Positions 1 to 12,200 of a stretch of 64,000 nucleotides of DNA are shown piece by piece (position 1 is the stretch's first letter; the number at the start of each line of letters is the position of its first letter). Made by a program: the position numbers and the translations under genes. The notes beneath the pieces were generated by a model, which worked only from the letters and a program-made list of their open reading frames with translations, had not been told where the DNA came from and did not search any database. The stretch comes from Musa acuminata AAA Group (lineage: Eukaryota > Streptophyta > Magnoliopsida > Zingiberales > Musaceae). The stretch lies in assembly GCF_036884655.1 (NCBI RefSeq), contig NC_088342.1, forward strand, positions 30,657,001-30,721,000. Direction: 5' to 3'.

Positions 1-1964
1 AAATATGTCATATTCTTTCATTAATTATGGATGACCCACAAGAATGAAATAGTTTGTTTAATAGGAGAAAAAAAGTTTCAAGAGATCTAAGTTCATCTTG
101 TATACATAAATTCAAAACTTGATAAGCACATCTAACATGAAAAAAAAAACCACCAAAAGCAAGTTAACAAATTGCTAATAATTCCATATAGAAGCAATAT
201 TTGTCGATGCATTATTAAAACCAATAGAAAAATTTTTAAAAACTAAATAATATTCCTCTAAAATAATTGTTATCATTCTATAAATATTATCAGTTATACA
301 TCGTTCATCGAATATTCTAGAACCAATAATACATTTTTGCATGGTTCAGTCACTATTTATTCAATAACAAGTGACTCCAATTTAGGATTGCATTTGTGAG
401 CGATCACTCCAAATATCAGAACAATTGAAAACATGACTGCCTAAAGCTCAAAAGAAAATTTTGTATATCTCTTTATTTTTATAAAAATTATGTAAAGTAT
501 AAGTAAGAGCGGCACTAGAAACTCATTGTGCCACTAAATTTAAAATCTTTTGACAACAATCAATAAATCTGATTTTTTTCACCATAACTAAAAGATAAAT
601 GTTTAATGATGAGAAATCTAGCTAATGCTTTATGATTTTTCTTTTACAAAAGGATAAAAAGTGGGAGAAGTATGGTACTCAAAAGTTTATATTCGACTCC
701 TCTCGTTTGTGTTCAATGTTTCTTCTCAATATGTTTTTGAAATATTCCATATCCTCCTCCTTTAAACTTGAAAACTTGGACACTAATTACATATGACATG
801 GAAAGAGCCATCAGGGTTTTGGATCTTCTTCCAAGTATACCTTGAATATCCGACTTGATTTTGGTTGCTATTTTGGTGATGTTTGGCTCAACATCAATAT
901 TAATGTATTGGCTTTCTTTATTTATCGATTTTCTAAAGACTCCTCGTTAATGAAGTGGTAGTTATACTTGCCATCAGATCAAGAAAGAGCAAAAAGAGCT
1001 TGAGAGAGAGCTTAAGAGTATTTAAACTTCAAAGAAGTGCTTAATCAAGTAAGTGGGTAAGAATGAGAGATTTGAGTGGGTATTTATGGGGTTTTTAATT
1101 TTTTCTAAAGTAACCCCCAAACTAACTATTATGTGGTTGTTGGAGGGGATAAATCTATTTTTTTTATTTTTTTTTTAAATTATAAAATAATCAAAATATA
1201 CATGAATATAATTATTATATGACTATTGAAAGGGGCAAACTGATCATTTATCTCTTCATTAGACCGTTGGACTAGACATGAATTATTGGGCTTGATTGTT
1301 TGACCCCAATAAAATTAATATTTTTTTAATTATCGAATCAATGATTTAAATCAGAACTAAAATCATTGGTTCGGAATTGAAAATTCTAATTTCATAAAAT
1401 TTAGATCTGAAACTGAATTATATCTAGTTAATTTTAATTTGATTTAGAATCGATGAATCGTCATATCAATTTGAATCATGATCAAATCTAAATGCATCTC
1501 ACATTAATCATTTTTTAAGCACTTATCATGCTGCGAAAGACTAGAAAAAAAACCACAAAATTTATATTAATATGTCGTTTAAAACACATAATAATTTCGT
1601 ATTAAGAGAGGTCGTCAACTGTCGATTGCGAAATGACCAACACATTAAACGCATTTGACAAATGTGCGGAAGAATATTAGAGCACGTGCTTGGAAGCCGA
1701 CTTGCGGTCTTCCTCCCTCCCGGCAAAGGCTTTTTTAGAACACGAGCAGCACGAGGTGCTCGTGCGCTTATTCCCCGGAAGAAAGGTAGGACAAGACCCA
1801 AGTGGTATTGATAGACGGCGATGAGAAGCCAGCTTTCCGCACCCACTTCAGTTGTCTCCATCATATCTGGGTAGATCCAGTGAATTCCAATGCAGGCTTT
1901 GACCTTAACCAGGCCACAACGAGCCGTCCGTCTCATTAATGTGGAAGGGAGGTTCCTGCCATTG
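1..1964. other. AT-rich intergenic DNA upstream of the P450 gene
   Basis: No gene, RNA or mobile element is recognisable here. The stretch is AT-rich with scattered homopolymers (a T run near 1152-1176) and frequent stops in all frames. The open frame that crosses 1562-2152 on the minus strand is non-coding by composition and overlaps the P450 start, so it is not taken as a gene. The last ~300 bases become more GC-rich and probably hold the P450 promoter. Confidence 0.6.
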
Positions 1965-1972
1965 CTATAAAG
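1965..1972 (+). promoter_or_regulatory. Probable TATA box of the CYP94C-like gene
   Basis: CTATAAAG lies 72 bases upstream of the ATG at 2037. With the usual ~30-base spacing, transcription would begin near 1995-2000 and leave a leader of about 40 bases. That places the in-frame upstream TTG (2010) in the leader and supports the ATG at 2037 as the first usable start. This is inferred from sequence only. Confidence 0.55.
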
Positions 1973-2036
1973 AAGTGAGCTTCTTGCCTTCACGTCCTCC
2001 ATCGTTGTATTGGAAGCGGCAGCTGCAGCAGCGGGG

Positions 2037-3521
2037 ATGACGAAGAACCACGTTGCTTTCCTCTTCTTCTCCTTCGCCGTGGGCTTTGTTCTGTTCTCAA
2101 TGCTCTTGCTGTTTCTGAGGAAGCGGCGGTGTTGCAGCTGCGATGTATGCAAGGCCTACGTGAGCTCATCGTGGGCGGCGGAGTTCGACAACCTCTGCGA
2201 CTGGTACGCGCACCTACTCCGGGAGTCGCCCACCGGCACCATCCACATCCACGTGCTGGGGAACACCGTCACGGCCAACCCGGCCAACGTGGAGTACATG
2301 CTCCGGACCCGGTTCGACAACTTCCCCAAGGGGAAGCCCTTCTCCGCCCTCCTCGGCGACCTCCTCGGCCAGGGCATCTTCAACGTGGACGGCGACGCGT
2401 GGCGGTTCCAGCGCAAGATGGCGAGCCTCGCTCTCGGCAGCGTCGCCGTGCGCTCCTATGCCTTCGGGATCGTGGCCGGCGAGATCGGCCGCGGTCTGCT
2501 CCCGCTGCTGTCCTCCATCGCCGACCGAGGAGACGGTGCGGTTGTGGACCTCCAGGACGTGTTCCGGAGGTTCGCTTTCGACACCATATGCAAGATTTCG
2601 TTCGGGCTCGACCGCGGCTGCCTCGAGCTCCCGATGCCTATGTCGGAGTTCGCGGCCGCCTTCGATACCGCCTCGAGGCTGTCGGCGCGGCGGGGGACGG
2701 CGACGGCGCCGTTGATTTGGAAGCTGAAGCGGCTGCTTAACGTTGGGTCCGAGAGGGAACTGAAGCGGACGATCCGGATGATCAACGTGCTGGCGGAGGA
2801 GGTGATACGGCAACGCCGGAAGCTTGGATTCGCGTCCAGCCACGACCTGCTCTCCCGCTTCATGGGCTCGGTGGTGGACGACGACGACAAGTACATTCGC
2901 GACATCGTCATCAGCTTCCTCCTCGCCGGCCGCGACGCCGTCGCCTCGGGCCTATCGAGCTTCTTCCTGCTCCTGTCGCGGCACCATAACGTCGCGAAGG
3001 CGATGCGCGAGGAGATAGCCGGCGTCACCAAGGCCGACGGGGCGGACGTCGTCAGCTACGAGCAGCTGAAGGAGATGCACTATGTGCACGCGGCGATCTA
3101 CGAGAGCATGCGCCTCTTCCCACCGGTCCAGTTCGACTCCAAGTTCTGCCTCGAGGACGACGTGCTCCCGGACGGCATGTTCGTGAGCAGGAACACGAGG
3201 GTGACGTACCACCCGTACGCCATGGGGAGGATGGACAGCATCTGGGGCCCCGACTGCGACGAGTTCAGGCCGGGGCGGTGGCTCCGCGGCGGGGTGTTCA
3301 CCCCGGAGAGCTTGTTCAAGTACCCGGTGTTCCAGGCGGGGCAGCGGGTGTGCCTCGGCAAGGAGTTGGCGCTGATGGAGATGAAGACAGTGATCGTCTC
3401 CGTGGTCAGTAAGTTCGATGTCGAAGTGCTTCCCGGCGGCCGGCCGCTGAAATTCGTGCCAGGTCTGACGGCGACCATCAACGGTGGGCTGCCGGCGCGG
3501 GTTTGCCGGCTAAAGATATAG
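2037..3521 (+). CDS. CYP94C: Cytochrome P450, CYP94C-like (jasmonoyl-isoleucine oxidase)
   Basis: Single-exon gene of 494 aa, normal for CYP94. The first ATG is at 2037; an in-frame TTG at 2010 is not a plausible plant start. An N-terminal membrane anchor (about residues 7-27) is followed by a basic RKRR, as in ER-bound P450s. The C-helix shows WRFQRK. The I-helix reads AGRDAVASG (297-305). The ExxR motif is ESMR (E356, R359), followed by LFPPVQFDSKF. The PERF region is FRPGRW (410-415), with Gly for Glu. The heme loop is FQAGQRVCLG with C439. The C-terminal GLTATINGGLP also fits the CYP94C subfamily, whose Arabidopsis member oxidises 12-hydroxy-JA-Ile to the carboxylate and so ends jasmonate signalling. 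The oddity is Ala301 where the oxygen-activating Thr is expected. Family call is firm; C rather than B subfamily is likely; substrate is inferred. Confidence 0.9.
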   Translation: MTKNHVAFLFFSFAVGFVLFSMLLLFLRKRRCCSCDVCKAYVSSSWAAEFDNLCDWYAHLLRESPTGTIHIHVLGNTVTANPANVEYMLRTRFDNFPKGKPFSALLGDLLGQGIFNVDGDAWRFQRKMASLALGSVAVRSYAFGIVAGEIGRGLLPLLSSIADRGDGAVVDLQDVFRRFAFDTICKISFGLDRGCLELPMPMSEFAAAFDTASRLSARRGTATAPLIWKLKRLLNVGSERELKRTIRMINVLAEEVIRQRRKLGFASSHDLLSRFMGSVVDDDDKYIRDIVISFLLAGRDAVASGLSSFFLLLSRHHNVAKAMREEIAGVTKADGADVVSYEQLKEMHYVHAAIYESMRLFPPVQFDSKFCLEDDVLPDGMFVSRNTRVTYHPYAMGRMDSIWGPDCDEFRPGRWLRGGVFTPESLFKYPVFQAGQRVCLGKELALMEMKTVIVSVVSKFDVEVLPGGRPLKFVPGLTATINGGLPARVCRLKI

Positions 3522-5694
3522 TTTTCTTTGGTTTCTGCGCGCCTCGAAAGGCCTCTTGCATCGCCTTCTTCCCCATGGATGTTACAGGAGGGGATAAACT
3601 ATGTGTACAGATCTCGAGGAGAAAAGAAAAGGAGTCGGTTGAATGTAAATGAGAAGAGGAATCGATACGGCTCGAACAAGACAAATTCTTTCTGGTACTA
3701 TATAGTTGATGGCTCATAGATCGCCGTGCCTCAGTAGCAGCGGTTGGGTTGGCTGGTGATCCTAATCGCATGATGTTAACACAGCATACATAAAAATGGT
3801 AATACCATGGGCGGTGCCCATAGCAACAGTTTATGCACCACATGAATTCCTATTATTTTTCCAGTGGAATTATATAGATATAACCATTGACTAATCTCCG
3901 TTGACTAATAATGATTTTGATGAAGTCCAAGATGCTAAGTATCAACCAACCTGACGCACTTGTTCTAAATAAGATGAGTTGCAATTGATCTGATATGAGT
4001 GTTTGATCGTGAAGGCCGAAATCAAAATATAAGTTTAGCTAGAGAAAATTTGGTCCCTTTTATAGTGCCTTAGATTTAACATCTAATGCCCATAAAAGTC
4101 TGCATTGAGACGTTAGTATACTAATTTTTCTTAAAAAAAAAAAAAAAAATTCATTGCAACAGGAATTGAAGTATGGACTGAAAATTGAGACGGTACAATA
4201 CACTAACCACTAAGATGTCTCAATAGATACAAATAATAATATATTATTATATAATTTATCTGCCTCAAGTTTGAGTTCAAGTTTAAATATAATATTTAAA
4301 AAATAATAATACCAAAAAAAGTTTATTATCTTTGAATTATTATCAGAAATATTTGTAATTAAAATATAATGATTCTACGACAAAGTTAGGTCCAATAGAA
4401 TTCATCGAAATTGTAGAACCACACTGGAGACTTACCAATACTTTGAGAATGTAAAATCTAGAATCTTTCCTCTTCTTTCGTTTTTGAGTGTTGATTCTTC
4501 TAGCACGGATTGTACTAGTTTTATTTAACTAATATATTTTTTAAAAAGTTATTATTGATTTTACCATCTATACAACTCCAATTTTTTAAGTTAAAAAAAA
4601 AGAAATTTAATCTTCTGTTGGCCTTTTGAATTTTTAATTTTAAACAAATAAAACTAGTAAATGCTCTGCTTATTCATTATAGATTGCTAAACATTTTATT
4701 TAGTTTCTTGAATAAAGGTGTATGCCATTGCAAAAATGACCCATACTCATAATGAATATGCTACTAGTGAGTAATAAATCTTACATATTTTAATTTTTAT
4801 GAATGTATTGAAGAAAAAATAAATAAACCCCAAAAAACGTTCCTCCTTTCCTAATTTAATTCTTTCCTGATATTTGATTTTTAAGTAATTTTCTAAATCA
4901 ATGTGGCCTCCTAGCAACATTTAGAATTTTAAATTATTATTAATTGATGAATTAGTCCTAATTAATGGCTGGGGACTTCTAGTTAATGTTCTAAAGTCGA
5001 GTTTGTATAGGTATGTTATAAATTTATTTTTATTCGTATTATTATATATCTATACCTTCTAAATAAACATATATCCTATCTATGAGAAACTTATTTCATC
5101 ATTTCTAATAACTCTTCTTATCATTGTCAAATTTTGTTGGAGCAACAAGGAAGACTGGACATGAGTCAAACTCGCAAGTCTTTCGCAGTCAGTGTTTTGC
5201 TTGTGCTGTACGAGCAATTGCATGTTCCTCGTGCTCTAAAAGGACTCGGAGGGCTAAGTTAGGATCTTACTAATTATTCGACTTAAAAAAATTAATTTTG
5301 AATCACAAGCTCATCCAACTGAAACTTTTAATTTTTTTTTTCACACAATAAATAAATAATATTCAAGGATTCTAATAATATTAATTCTCTATTATTATTA
5401 TTATTATTATATTTCTTTTGAAAAACAAAAGAAAATTAGTAGATGAAAATATCTCATATTTAATAAAACATTTCAATAATAGTGATGAAACACAATCTAC
5501 CGCTAAAATTGTCACATGTCAAAACAAGAGTTCCAACTGTGGACTTAAGAGAAGGGAGGACCTATGTGTAACTAACTATGAAGGTCATACATGGATTTAG
5601 ATGCTAATTACATAACGGATCAAGGAATTGATCCCTTGTAGTGGATGGCTGGTCAGGTTGAGAGATCATATTGACTCGATGTAAGTAGTGGATC
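3522..5694. other. P450 3' flank and AT-rich intergenic DNA
   Basis: The first ~200 bases should hold the P450 3' UTR, but I see no clear poly(A) signal. After that the sequence is AT-rich with an A run at 4133-4149 and an ATT microsatellite near 5390-5411. No convincing coding frame, tRNA or transposon end is visible. Confidence 0.55.
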
Positions 5695-6063
5695 TGTAAC
5701 ATCCCATTAGTCCCACATCGGAAGTGGGTAATGTATATGATTGGCTTATAAGGGTCTGATGAGTGTACTATTATCAATTTCAGCTTAAGCATTTTGGTCA
5801 GTGGTTTAGACCAAACGAAGTTGATAGGCTAGTTAGCCCATCAGACCCGAGTCTTAATATTTGGTATCAGAGCCGACCTAGCATTTGGGCATAGTGAGGG
5901 GGCTCGAATAGGAAAGGGCTACCCGTAGACGGAGTCAGAGGACTCGTCACGACGTGGAGCCACCACTAGACTACGCCTCACATGCACTATGCTAGGGTCT
6001 GATCTGGGTTTAGACCAAACGAAGTTGATAGGCTAGTTAGCCCATCAGGCCCGAGTCATAATA
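5695..6063 (+). mobile_element. TRIM-like small LTR retrotransposon, 3' LTR truncated
   Basis: The candidate 5' LTR is about 5695-5860, beginning TGTAACATCCCATTAG and containing the TCCCACATCGGAAG word often seen in small plant LTRs. It is followed at 5862-5874 by TGGTATCAGAGCC, a primer-binding site for initiator tRNA-Met. The last 55 bases of the LTR (5805-5859) recur at 6009-6063 with two or three differences, so the second copy is the tail of a 3' LTR whose front has been lost. Only about 150 bases of non-coding DNA lie between. A terminal-repeat retrotransposon in miniature fits; exact ends and target duplication cannot be fixed by reading. Confidence 0.6.
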
Positions 6064-6591
6064 GGATCGGGTTGAGAGCCTCAATGAAGGTTGCTCTTTT
6101 ACATTCTTTACTAAAATACTGAAGCGGGTTGAGTCGAGCCGTAAGAAACACGACTCGAACCCGATCTGATACGGATTAAATCAGAGGTCAAGAAATCTTG
6201 AACCCGTTTTATAGAAATGTCAATAGGAAAAGTATACATAAATTTTGCGCTATTTGAATCCCAATTCGATTCATTTACATCGGTATTTGAAACCGAACCC
6301 CAAGTTGGCAGGATCGGCTCCGTCAGTTTCCTTCTGTTTTCGCTACGCGCGCGGTTCCAACTTCAAGATCGAGCGAGAGCGAGAGCGAGAGAGAGAGAGA
6401 GAGAGCTCCGATGTTTCGTTTCCACTTCCAGGTGCGAATTGCTTGATCTCCAGATATATGGTCTGTGTTGATATTTCTACTGTTCTTGATGAATTCTTTT
6501 GAAGGGTTTTAAGAATTTCTTTCGGGTAAATGTTTTATTTTTTATGTCGTTTTCCTGGATCCATTTTTGAACTGGGGAAGAATCGGTTGGT
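6064..6591 (+). other. Possible non-coding first exon with GA-repeat leader
   Basis: A GA-rich tract at 6371-6405 is followed by CTTCCAG and GTGCGAATTGC (6428 on), which looks like the leader-exon/first-intron boundary common in plant 5' UTRs. No downstream coding exon is recognisable before the ARF gene, which runs on the other strand, so this may be a broken gene, a non-coding RNA or chance. Confidence 0.25.
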
Positions 6592-7470
6592 TTCATCTTG
6601 GGTTTGATCAATTTCGATGGTGTGGTTAGATATTGAGATCAGCTTGTAGGAAGATTCAGGGTATTCGCCAGCTGTTTGTTGAAATGCCATGCGTAGAGCA
6701 GATCTGACAAGAGAATCCCGTTACCTTCATCTTGGGTTACTAAAATTTCATGATGCGGTAAGATGTTAAGATCGGCAGCTTGGTGGCATTCCCCAACTAT
6801 TTGTTAAAACGCCGTGCGTATATTAAATCTGACAAAAGAATCCCGCTATTTTCATCTTGGATTAATTCAGAGAGTGTGGTAGAATATGGAGATGGGGTTG
6901 TGGGAAGCTTGATGGTATTCCTCAAGTATTCGTTGAAATGCCATGTAATTATTAGATCTGACAACAAGAGAATACCGTTAGTTTCGTCTTGAGTTACTCA
7001 AATTCGATGATGATGTATGATATTGAGATTGGATTGTAAGAAGATTAGACGCATTCCTCGACTATTTGTTGAAATGCTAAGTGTCTATTGAACCTGACAA
7101 AAGAATCCCGCTAGTTTCATCTTGGATTAGTTCGTCTCCATGAGGTGGTAGTATATTGAGATCGGACTGTAGGAAACTCCGTGGCATTCCTCAATAATTC
7201 GTGGAAATGCGATGTGAAATATTGGATCTGATGAGAGTTCAGGATTAGTCGATTTTGATGATGAGGTAGCAGATTGAGATAGGATTGTAGGGAGGCTTCT
7301 GACATTCCTCAAAATTTTGTTTTAATGCTATGTGCATATGAGATCAATCAAGAAAATTGAGTAATTTCGTTTTGGATTAGTCCATTTTGATGATGTGGGA
7401 GGAGACGGAGATCAGATTGTAGGAAAAGTTGGTGGCACTCTTCAACCATTTGTTGAAACGCCATGTGCTT
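6592..7470 (+). repeat. Degenerate tandem repeat, ~130-bp unit, seven copies
   Basis: A unit containing TTCATCTTGG, then GATGATG-TGGTAG, ATTGAGATCGG, TTGTAGGAAG, GCATTCCTCAACTATT, TTGTTGAAATGCCATGTG and GATCTGACAAAAGAATCCCG recurs in the same order. The GAAATGCCATG anchor falls at about 6681, 6806, 6935, 7071, 7204, 7322 and 7455, giving steps of 118-136 bases. Copies differ by many substitutions and small indels, so the array is old. No copy has a conserved frame. Confidence 0.8.
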
Positions 7471-7718
7471 GCTCATTGCGCGTAGACGAAGTTATCCTTA
7501 ACGCTCGTACCTCGTGAAGACCAGAATGAACTCGAGTGTATATATATTTATCCTCTTTCCATTCTGCAGTGGTCTTAACTTTTGAATATGCTTTCTCTTT
7601 TGAAGTATGTTGCATTCAATATTGTTTCCTTATTATGATCACCAATGACATCACATTTGCAGATATCTTCGGACAAAATGTAGAAAGATCAGGAGTTCCT
7701 GCTGCGAGTAACAGATTC

Positions 7719-7735
7719 TACACACACACACACAC
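7719..7735 (+). repeat. (CA)n microsatellite
   Basis: About eight CA dinucleotides, followed by a short degenerate CCACAAACAAACA stretch. It is a simple sequence repeat with no other feature attached. Confidence 0.85.
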
Positions 7736-7815
7736 CCACAAACAAACAAAAAAAAGGTACATGGTCCTCATTTTCCATAACCAACATGAATATGAATTTT
7801 CACATGATTTCATAA

Positions 7816-7946
7816 AGATATTATGAAATCATGCTAGTTTAGAAAAAGATATTATGCTAGTTTAGAACATAATTTTCACATTATCTATAGAACTTGCAAG
7901 CTTTTCTTCCCATTTAAAGATATTATGCTAGTTTAGAAAAAGATAT
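7816..7946 (+). repeat. Short repeat GATATTATGCTAGTTTAGAA
   Basis: The word GATATTATGCTAGTTTAGAA occurs at about 7848 and 7918, and a variant with an inserted GAAATCAT lies at 7818. The last two are about 70 bases apart. No coding or regulatory role is visible. Confidence 0.6.
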
Positions 7947-9273
7947 TCTTTTCCATATCCGTAGGTCAAATATTCATTGAAATGAAACAAGCATAGGTTA
8001 TCCGATTGTAAACATCCATCCACATGGTAATCTCTAGTGCATTTGCTAAAAACACATGCACGCACACATGGGAGACGGATTCTTGGAAGATTTTTGCCTA
8101 GTTTGTCTTTATTTTTTATCTTTACCCTGAAATGCGAAGCAAGCATTCTATCAAGAACACATACAAACAAATTATCGTTCATGCCCTTCCACTCTCGTAT
8201 AGTATTGTTTGTTCGCTTGTGCAACATTCCAGTGCCATTGCTCAGTAAAAACCCCCACTTGTGCAGTGTTTTGGTGAAAGGGACAAGGTGCAGCCAAGAA
8301 TTGTAGCTACTGATTCCCTCGATGCATGCACATATTAGATAGGACATCAATTTTAAGGTGGATTTCATAGGCGAGTCAGGGTTTGCATGCCTTGGCCAGA
8401 CATGAATGGCAAATTCGATCGCATCCTTCTGCGTTATGCAAATTTACAGTCACCGGCCGCCAGCCAACCAGCCACAAGCGGCAGCAATGCAGATAATACG
8501 TTTCGACAGTCACCAGAACTAACAGGAGCTTGTCAAGCCCACAGGACCAGGAAAGGAGCATCTTTAGGCTAGAACCCACCTTGGAATGTTGAAGGCAAGT
8601 ACAGAGGTCTTCCTGTCTGTGATTTATACACCCAGCAATCCAGCTTCGCTTCCGGGACGAGATTCCCTAGTCCTTGTTGAGCTTGATCACCAATTTTCTT
8701 AACTAGGATACAAAATGGAAACCCTAAACGCGGTCTTCAATTTTTTAGAGCCAACAAATCCAACGCACCTTTCACAAAGCCAATATTTGGGAAGATGGGT
8801 GTATAAAGTACATTGTTCCTTGATTTGTGCCGGTCATACCAAACCCCACCGGTGACCAAACGGTAGGTTGCACCATGAGTAAATATCCAAGAAATGTCAG
8901 CTGGAGTCTGAACCAGTGGAGTCTTGGAAACTTCAGCAAATTGACACCAAGCATCAACCAGTAGATCACAAGCATTATGTTATACAGCATGGGACTAGAA
9001 TTAGGCGTTTACAATACACAATTTACAATGCAGGAACAACCGCTTTAGTACTTGGTAGAATTCTGATTGAACCAGGCAGAGTTTACAAGCTTGTTCTTTT
9101 TAGAATGAAAGCACAGAAGGAGCAAATGGATATATATAAGTTAGACTTACAACTATAATCTGACAAGCTATTTACAAGGTAGGTGCTATCCAGCATATAT
9201 ACATATATATCACAAGAGACTTTGAGAGTAAAAAATTACAATACCATCAAAACTGTAGGAATAAGAAAGTATC
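7947..9273. other. ARF gene 3' flank, including its probable 3' UTR
   Basis: The stretch directly downstream (minus sense) of the ARF stop codon should contain its 3' UTR, probably the part above about 8600. I could not place a poly(A) signal with confidence. A minus-strand open frame around 8740-8990 has no recognisable family. Nothing else in 7947-8600 is supported. Confidence 0.4.
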
Positions 9274-12200
9274 TCATATGTTGGAACCATCACAGAAAGC
9301 TACATCCAACTTTTTTGGCTTCACATCTTCAAGAGACCTGCACAAGGCAACAGACAGACTAGAAACTTAAGTCCCTATAGGTTCCAATCATCTGAAAACA
9401 AAAGGATGCTCAAAATTAAACAGAACAATCAGTCCGCAAGTGTGTTTTGTCATCATCATAATTTATGGAAATTAGTTAATGAGATGGTCTTTTTAGTAAA
9501 CAATAGCTCAAAGGAGAGGAAGCTCTGCTGCACCATCGATGCAACTATCAATTTAATAACACAACCTAGTAGCATGAGAAAATGACAGCCAAAAATAGCC
9601 AAATAAATTATTTGAACAAAAGATGAGTTCAGGACGAGAGATCCACATACCGTGACAACTCAGCACAGCCCTCAGAATTCTGACGATTAGTACCATGCAC
9701 AGGGCCGTTTGTTTCTTTGCCAGAACTATTTTCTTCTGAAGTGGCTGGACTCTCTTCAAGTCTAGAATTTAATGTTCCTGGGTTCATACTCTGGACCTCC
9801 TCTCGAGTGTAGATATAAATCTTACGAACCATGTTACAGAATTCACTGCAATAAACACTGAGTCAGCCACCTAGTAGTTAAGCTGTGCCAAAATAAAGCA
9901 AAGCAGGAAAAAAGTAAATACAAACACTTACTTCCAGGGATCATCTCCGACAAGCATCATATCACCTTCATTGTCAGTGTATACAACAAGCCAGTTCTTG
10001 TTGGGAGCAAGTAGTGCACCCTTAAAATCAAATATTTGATCTAGTTCAGCAATCAGTTCATCATAACCACTGAACTTGGAAAGATCAACAGACCTACCAA
10101 GTGCAATACCTTGCTTATGCACCTGAAATGAAAATAATCTCGTTAAGTTCTTGCTACATTTAGGTCATGGAAGTTGATTCCTCCAGGAATTCTACCATAT
10201 TCTCATGATAGTTCAGCATCATAAATGGCTGGCAATAGTAACTCTAGAAATTAAGGATAAGAATGTAGCACGAAAGAAATGTAGCTTTGAGTAACTACAA
10301 TAGGAAACTTGATTTAAAATTTGGTACCATTATGATGAATCAATTTGTTCAACCTTTTCTTGAACCAGAAACCTCAAGTGTGGTTATGGATATTCACAAA
10401 TGTCAACCAAAACCTCTAAGGTTCCTTTATATTCAGAATTTGTTTCATGAAGCATGCTCCAGACTCAAAGATTGTTTTTTCTCAAGTTATTTGATAAGGC
10501 ATAAAGGCAATAACTTCTTTTGGTCTGTCAATATTGTCTGCATTAATACTTCTTATTTTATATTGACAGGAAAACCTACATTCTATGGTACCAAAAAAGA
10601 AAACCTCTGATAAAAAAAAATAACTGGCAATGACAATCACATAAGACAACATGGGTTACATCTTTCAAAACAAAGTCAGCCCAGGCTACAACATAGGTTA
10701 TAGCCATAGTGTAGAAAGATAATGAGAATATAGAGCATGCAACAATTACCTCCACAATATAGCATATATCAAAGACTGATGTCAGAAACAAAAAGAACAT
10801 AAAAAGAATATGTCTCAAATTGATTAAGCAAAAAAAGAAAGCTTGCCTTGGTGCAACTCCTGGTTGAACCACCTTGCAGTTTGTTCTGAACATCTTTAGG
10901 AGCCTGTTGACAAACCTGATTAGGTTTCTCTGTATCGCCATTTGTCAGTGTGGTACTAACAGATGTTACAGGTTTGCTGTTTAAGTGAAACCCAAATAAC
11001 TTGCAACCGCTATTTCCTTTGGACTTCACCACATCATTCTGGGATGGTGCTAGTGGTTGAGGTTTCACGACCCTAGTTTGTGGCATGTTCTCTGTTCGAG
11101 AATCTTGCAGAAACCGTGGTAGCCAATTTTCTGAGTGCCGATCACCTCCTAATTCCTGCAGTTCAGTATGAACTCCCTGCATGTCATATCTATAACTTCC
11201 AAGTTTCTGATAAGACAACTCAACAACACGAGTCATCTTCAGGTTGCATTCACCAATACTAAAATTTGAATTTGGAGGCATCAAAGACCGTGAGCCAGGA
11301 GAACAGTTATGTTTGGCTCCTTGATCTTGGAAATGAGACTTCAAAAGATCTTTATCACCTGGTGAGTGAAACCCACTAGAATCACCAGGTTGGAAACCTG
11401 ATAATATATCAGTGTATGTTTGTTCATGCATCTTTGTGTGCATCCACCTCTCTGATACTGATCTTCTCAGAGCAGAAACATCATTTATCTTTTCATCACG
11501 CACCGACCACATGATTGGCTTTTGAGTAGTATCTGACTCATTGCTATCTGCAAAAGTACTTCTAAAGGCCATCATGTCCTGACCTTGCAAGACCCTTGAG
11601 ACTTCATGGGATTGGCAAGGGCCTGCTTTGGAAGCAGCTGAGTAGCATGTTACGATAGTTAATTTTTACTCGAAACGCATGTCATAATAGGATTATAGAA
11701 GCCATATTTTACCTTCTTTTGTTAGAACGGATGAATCAGGAGAAGAAGGAACATTACTTGTCCGAGGCCTTTTTGGCCTAGGCATAGGACCGGGGTTGGG
11801 TGGAGGTGTCAGAACAGGTTCGATTTTCCATGGAGACACCCTTTCTGGACGAGGAATCAAAGAGGCCTCATCCCATCGTACCTAAAATTTAAACACAGTA
11901 TCACTCAATTAATCTTGAGCAATAACAATAATAGATGCCTCTATGATAAATTACCTTGAGGCATCTCCATTTTGATCCAGTCCACCTGCTTGGATCAGCA
12001 TCTCCTATGCCAACAATGGTGCCGGTGAACCTTTAGGTATCAAAACTTTTATAGATCAGAAATGATTGTCATTTTACTTAAGTGATCCTAACGTAACTGT
12101 ATCTATAAATTGATATGAAAATATAGCCTGATGATACCTCTGTTCTGGGGTTTCTTCACCTTCAAATCTCATTTTGAACCTCATCCCTATAGAATGGTTG

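Noticed and set aside
2010..2036. In-frame TTG start adding nine residues to the P450
   Set aside because: Plant mRNAs initiate at ATG. The TATA box at 1965 puts this stretch in a short leader and the ATG at 2037 begins the membrane anchor properly.
1562..2152. 196-codon minus-strand frame over the P450 start
   Set aside because: It crosses AT-rich spacer and the antisense of the P450 with no family resemblance; it is a shadow frame.
5160..5250. Resemblance between CGTGCTCTAAAAGGACTC and DNA near 1700-1760 in reverse
   Set aside because: Only short words agree and the order is not kept, so it may be chance.
8740..8990. Minus-strand open frame encoding a stretch with THGATYRLVTGGVWYDRHK
   Set aside because: It looks protein-like but has no clear start, no family I recognise and a second open frame over the same bases. 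It lies where the ARF 3' UTR is expected.
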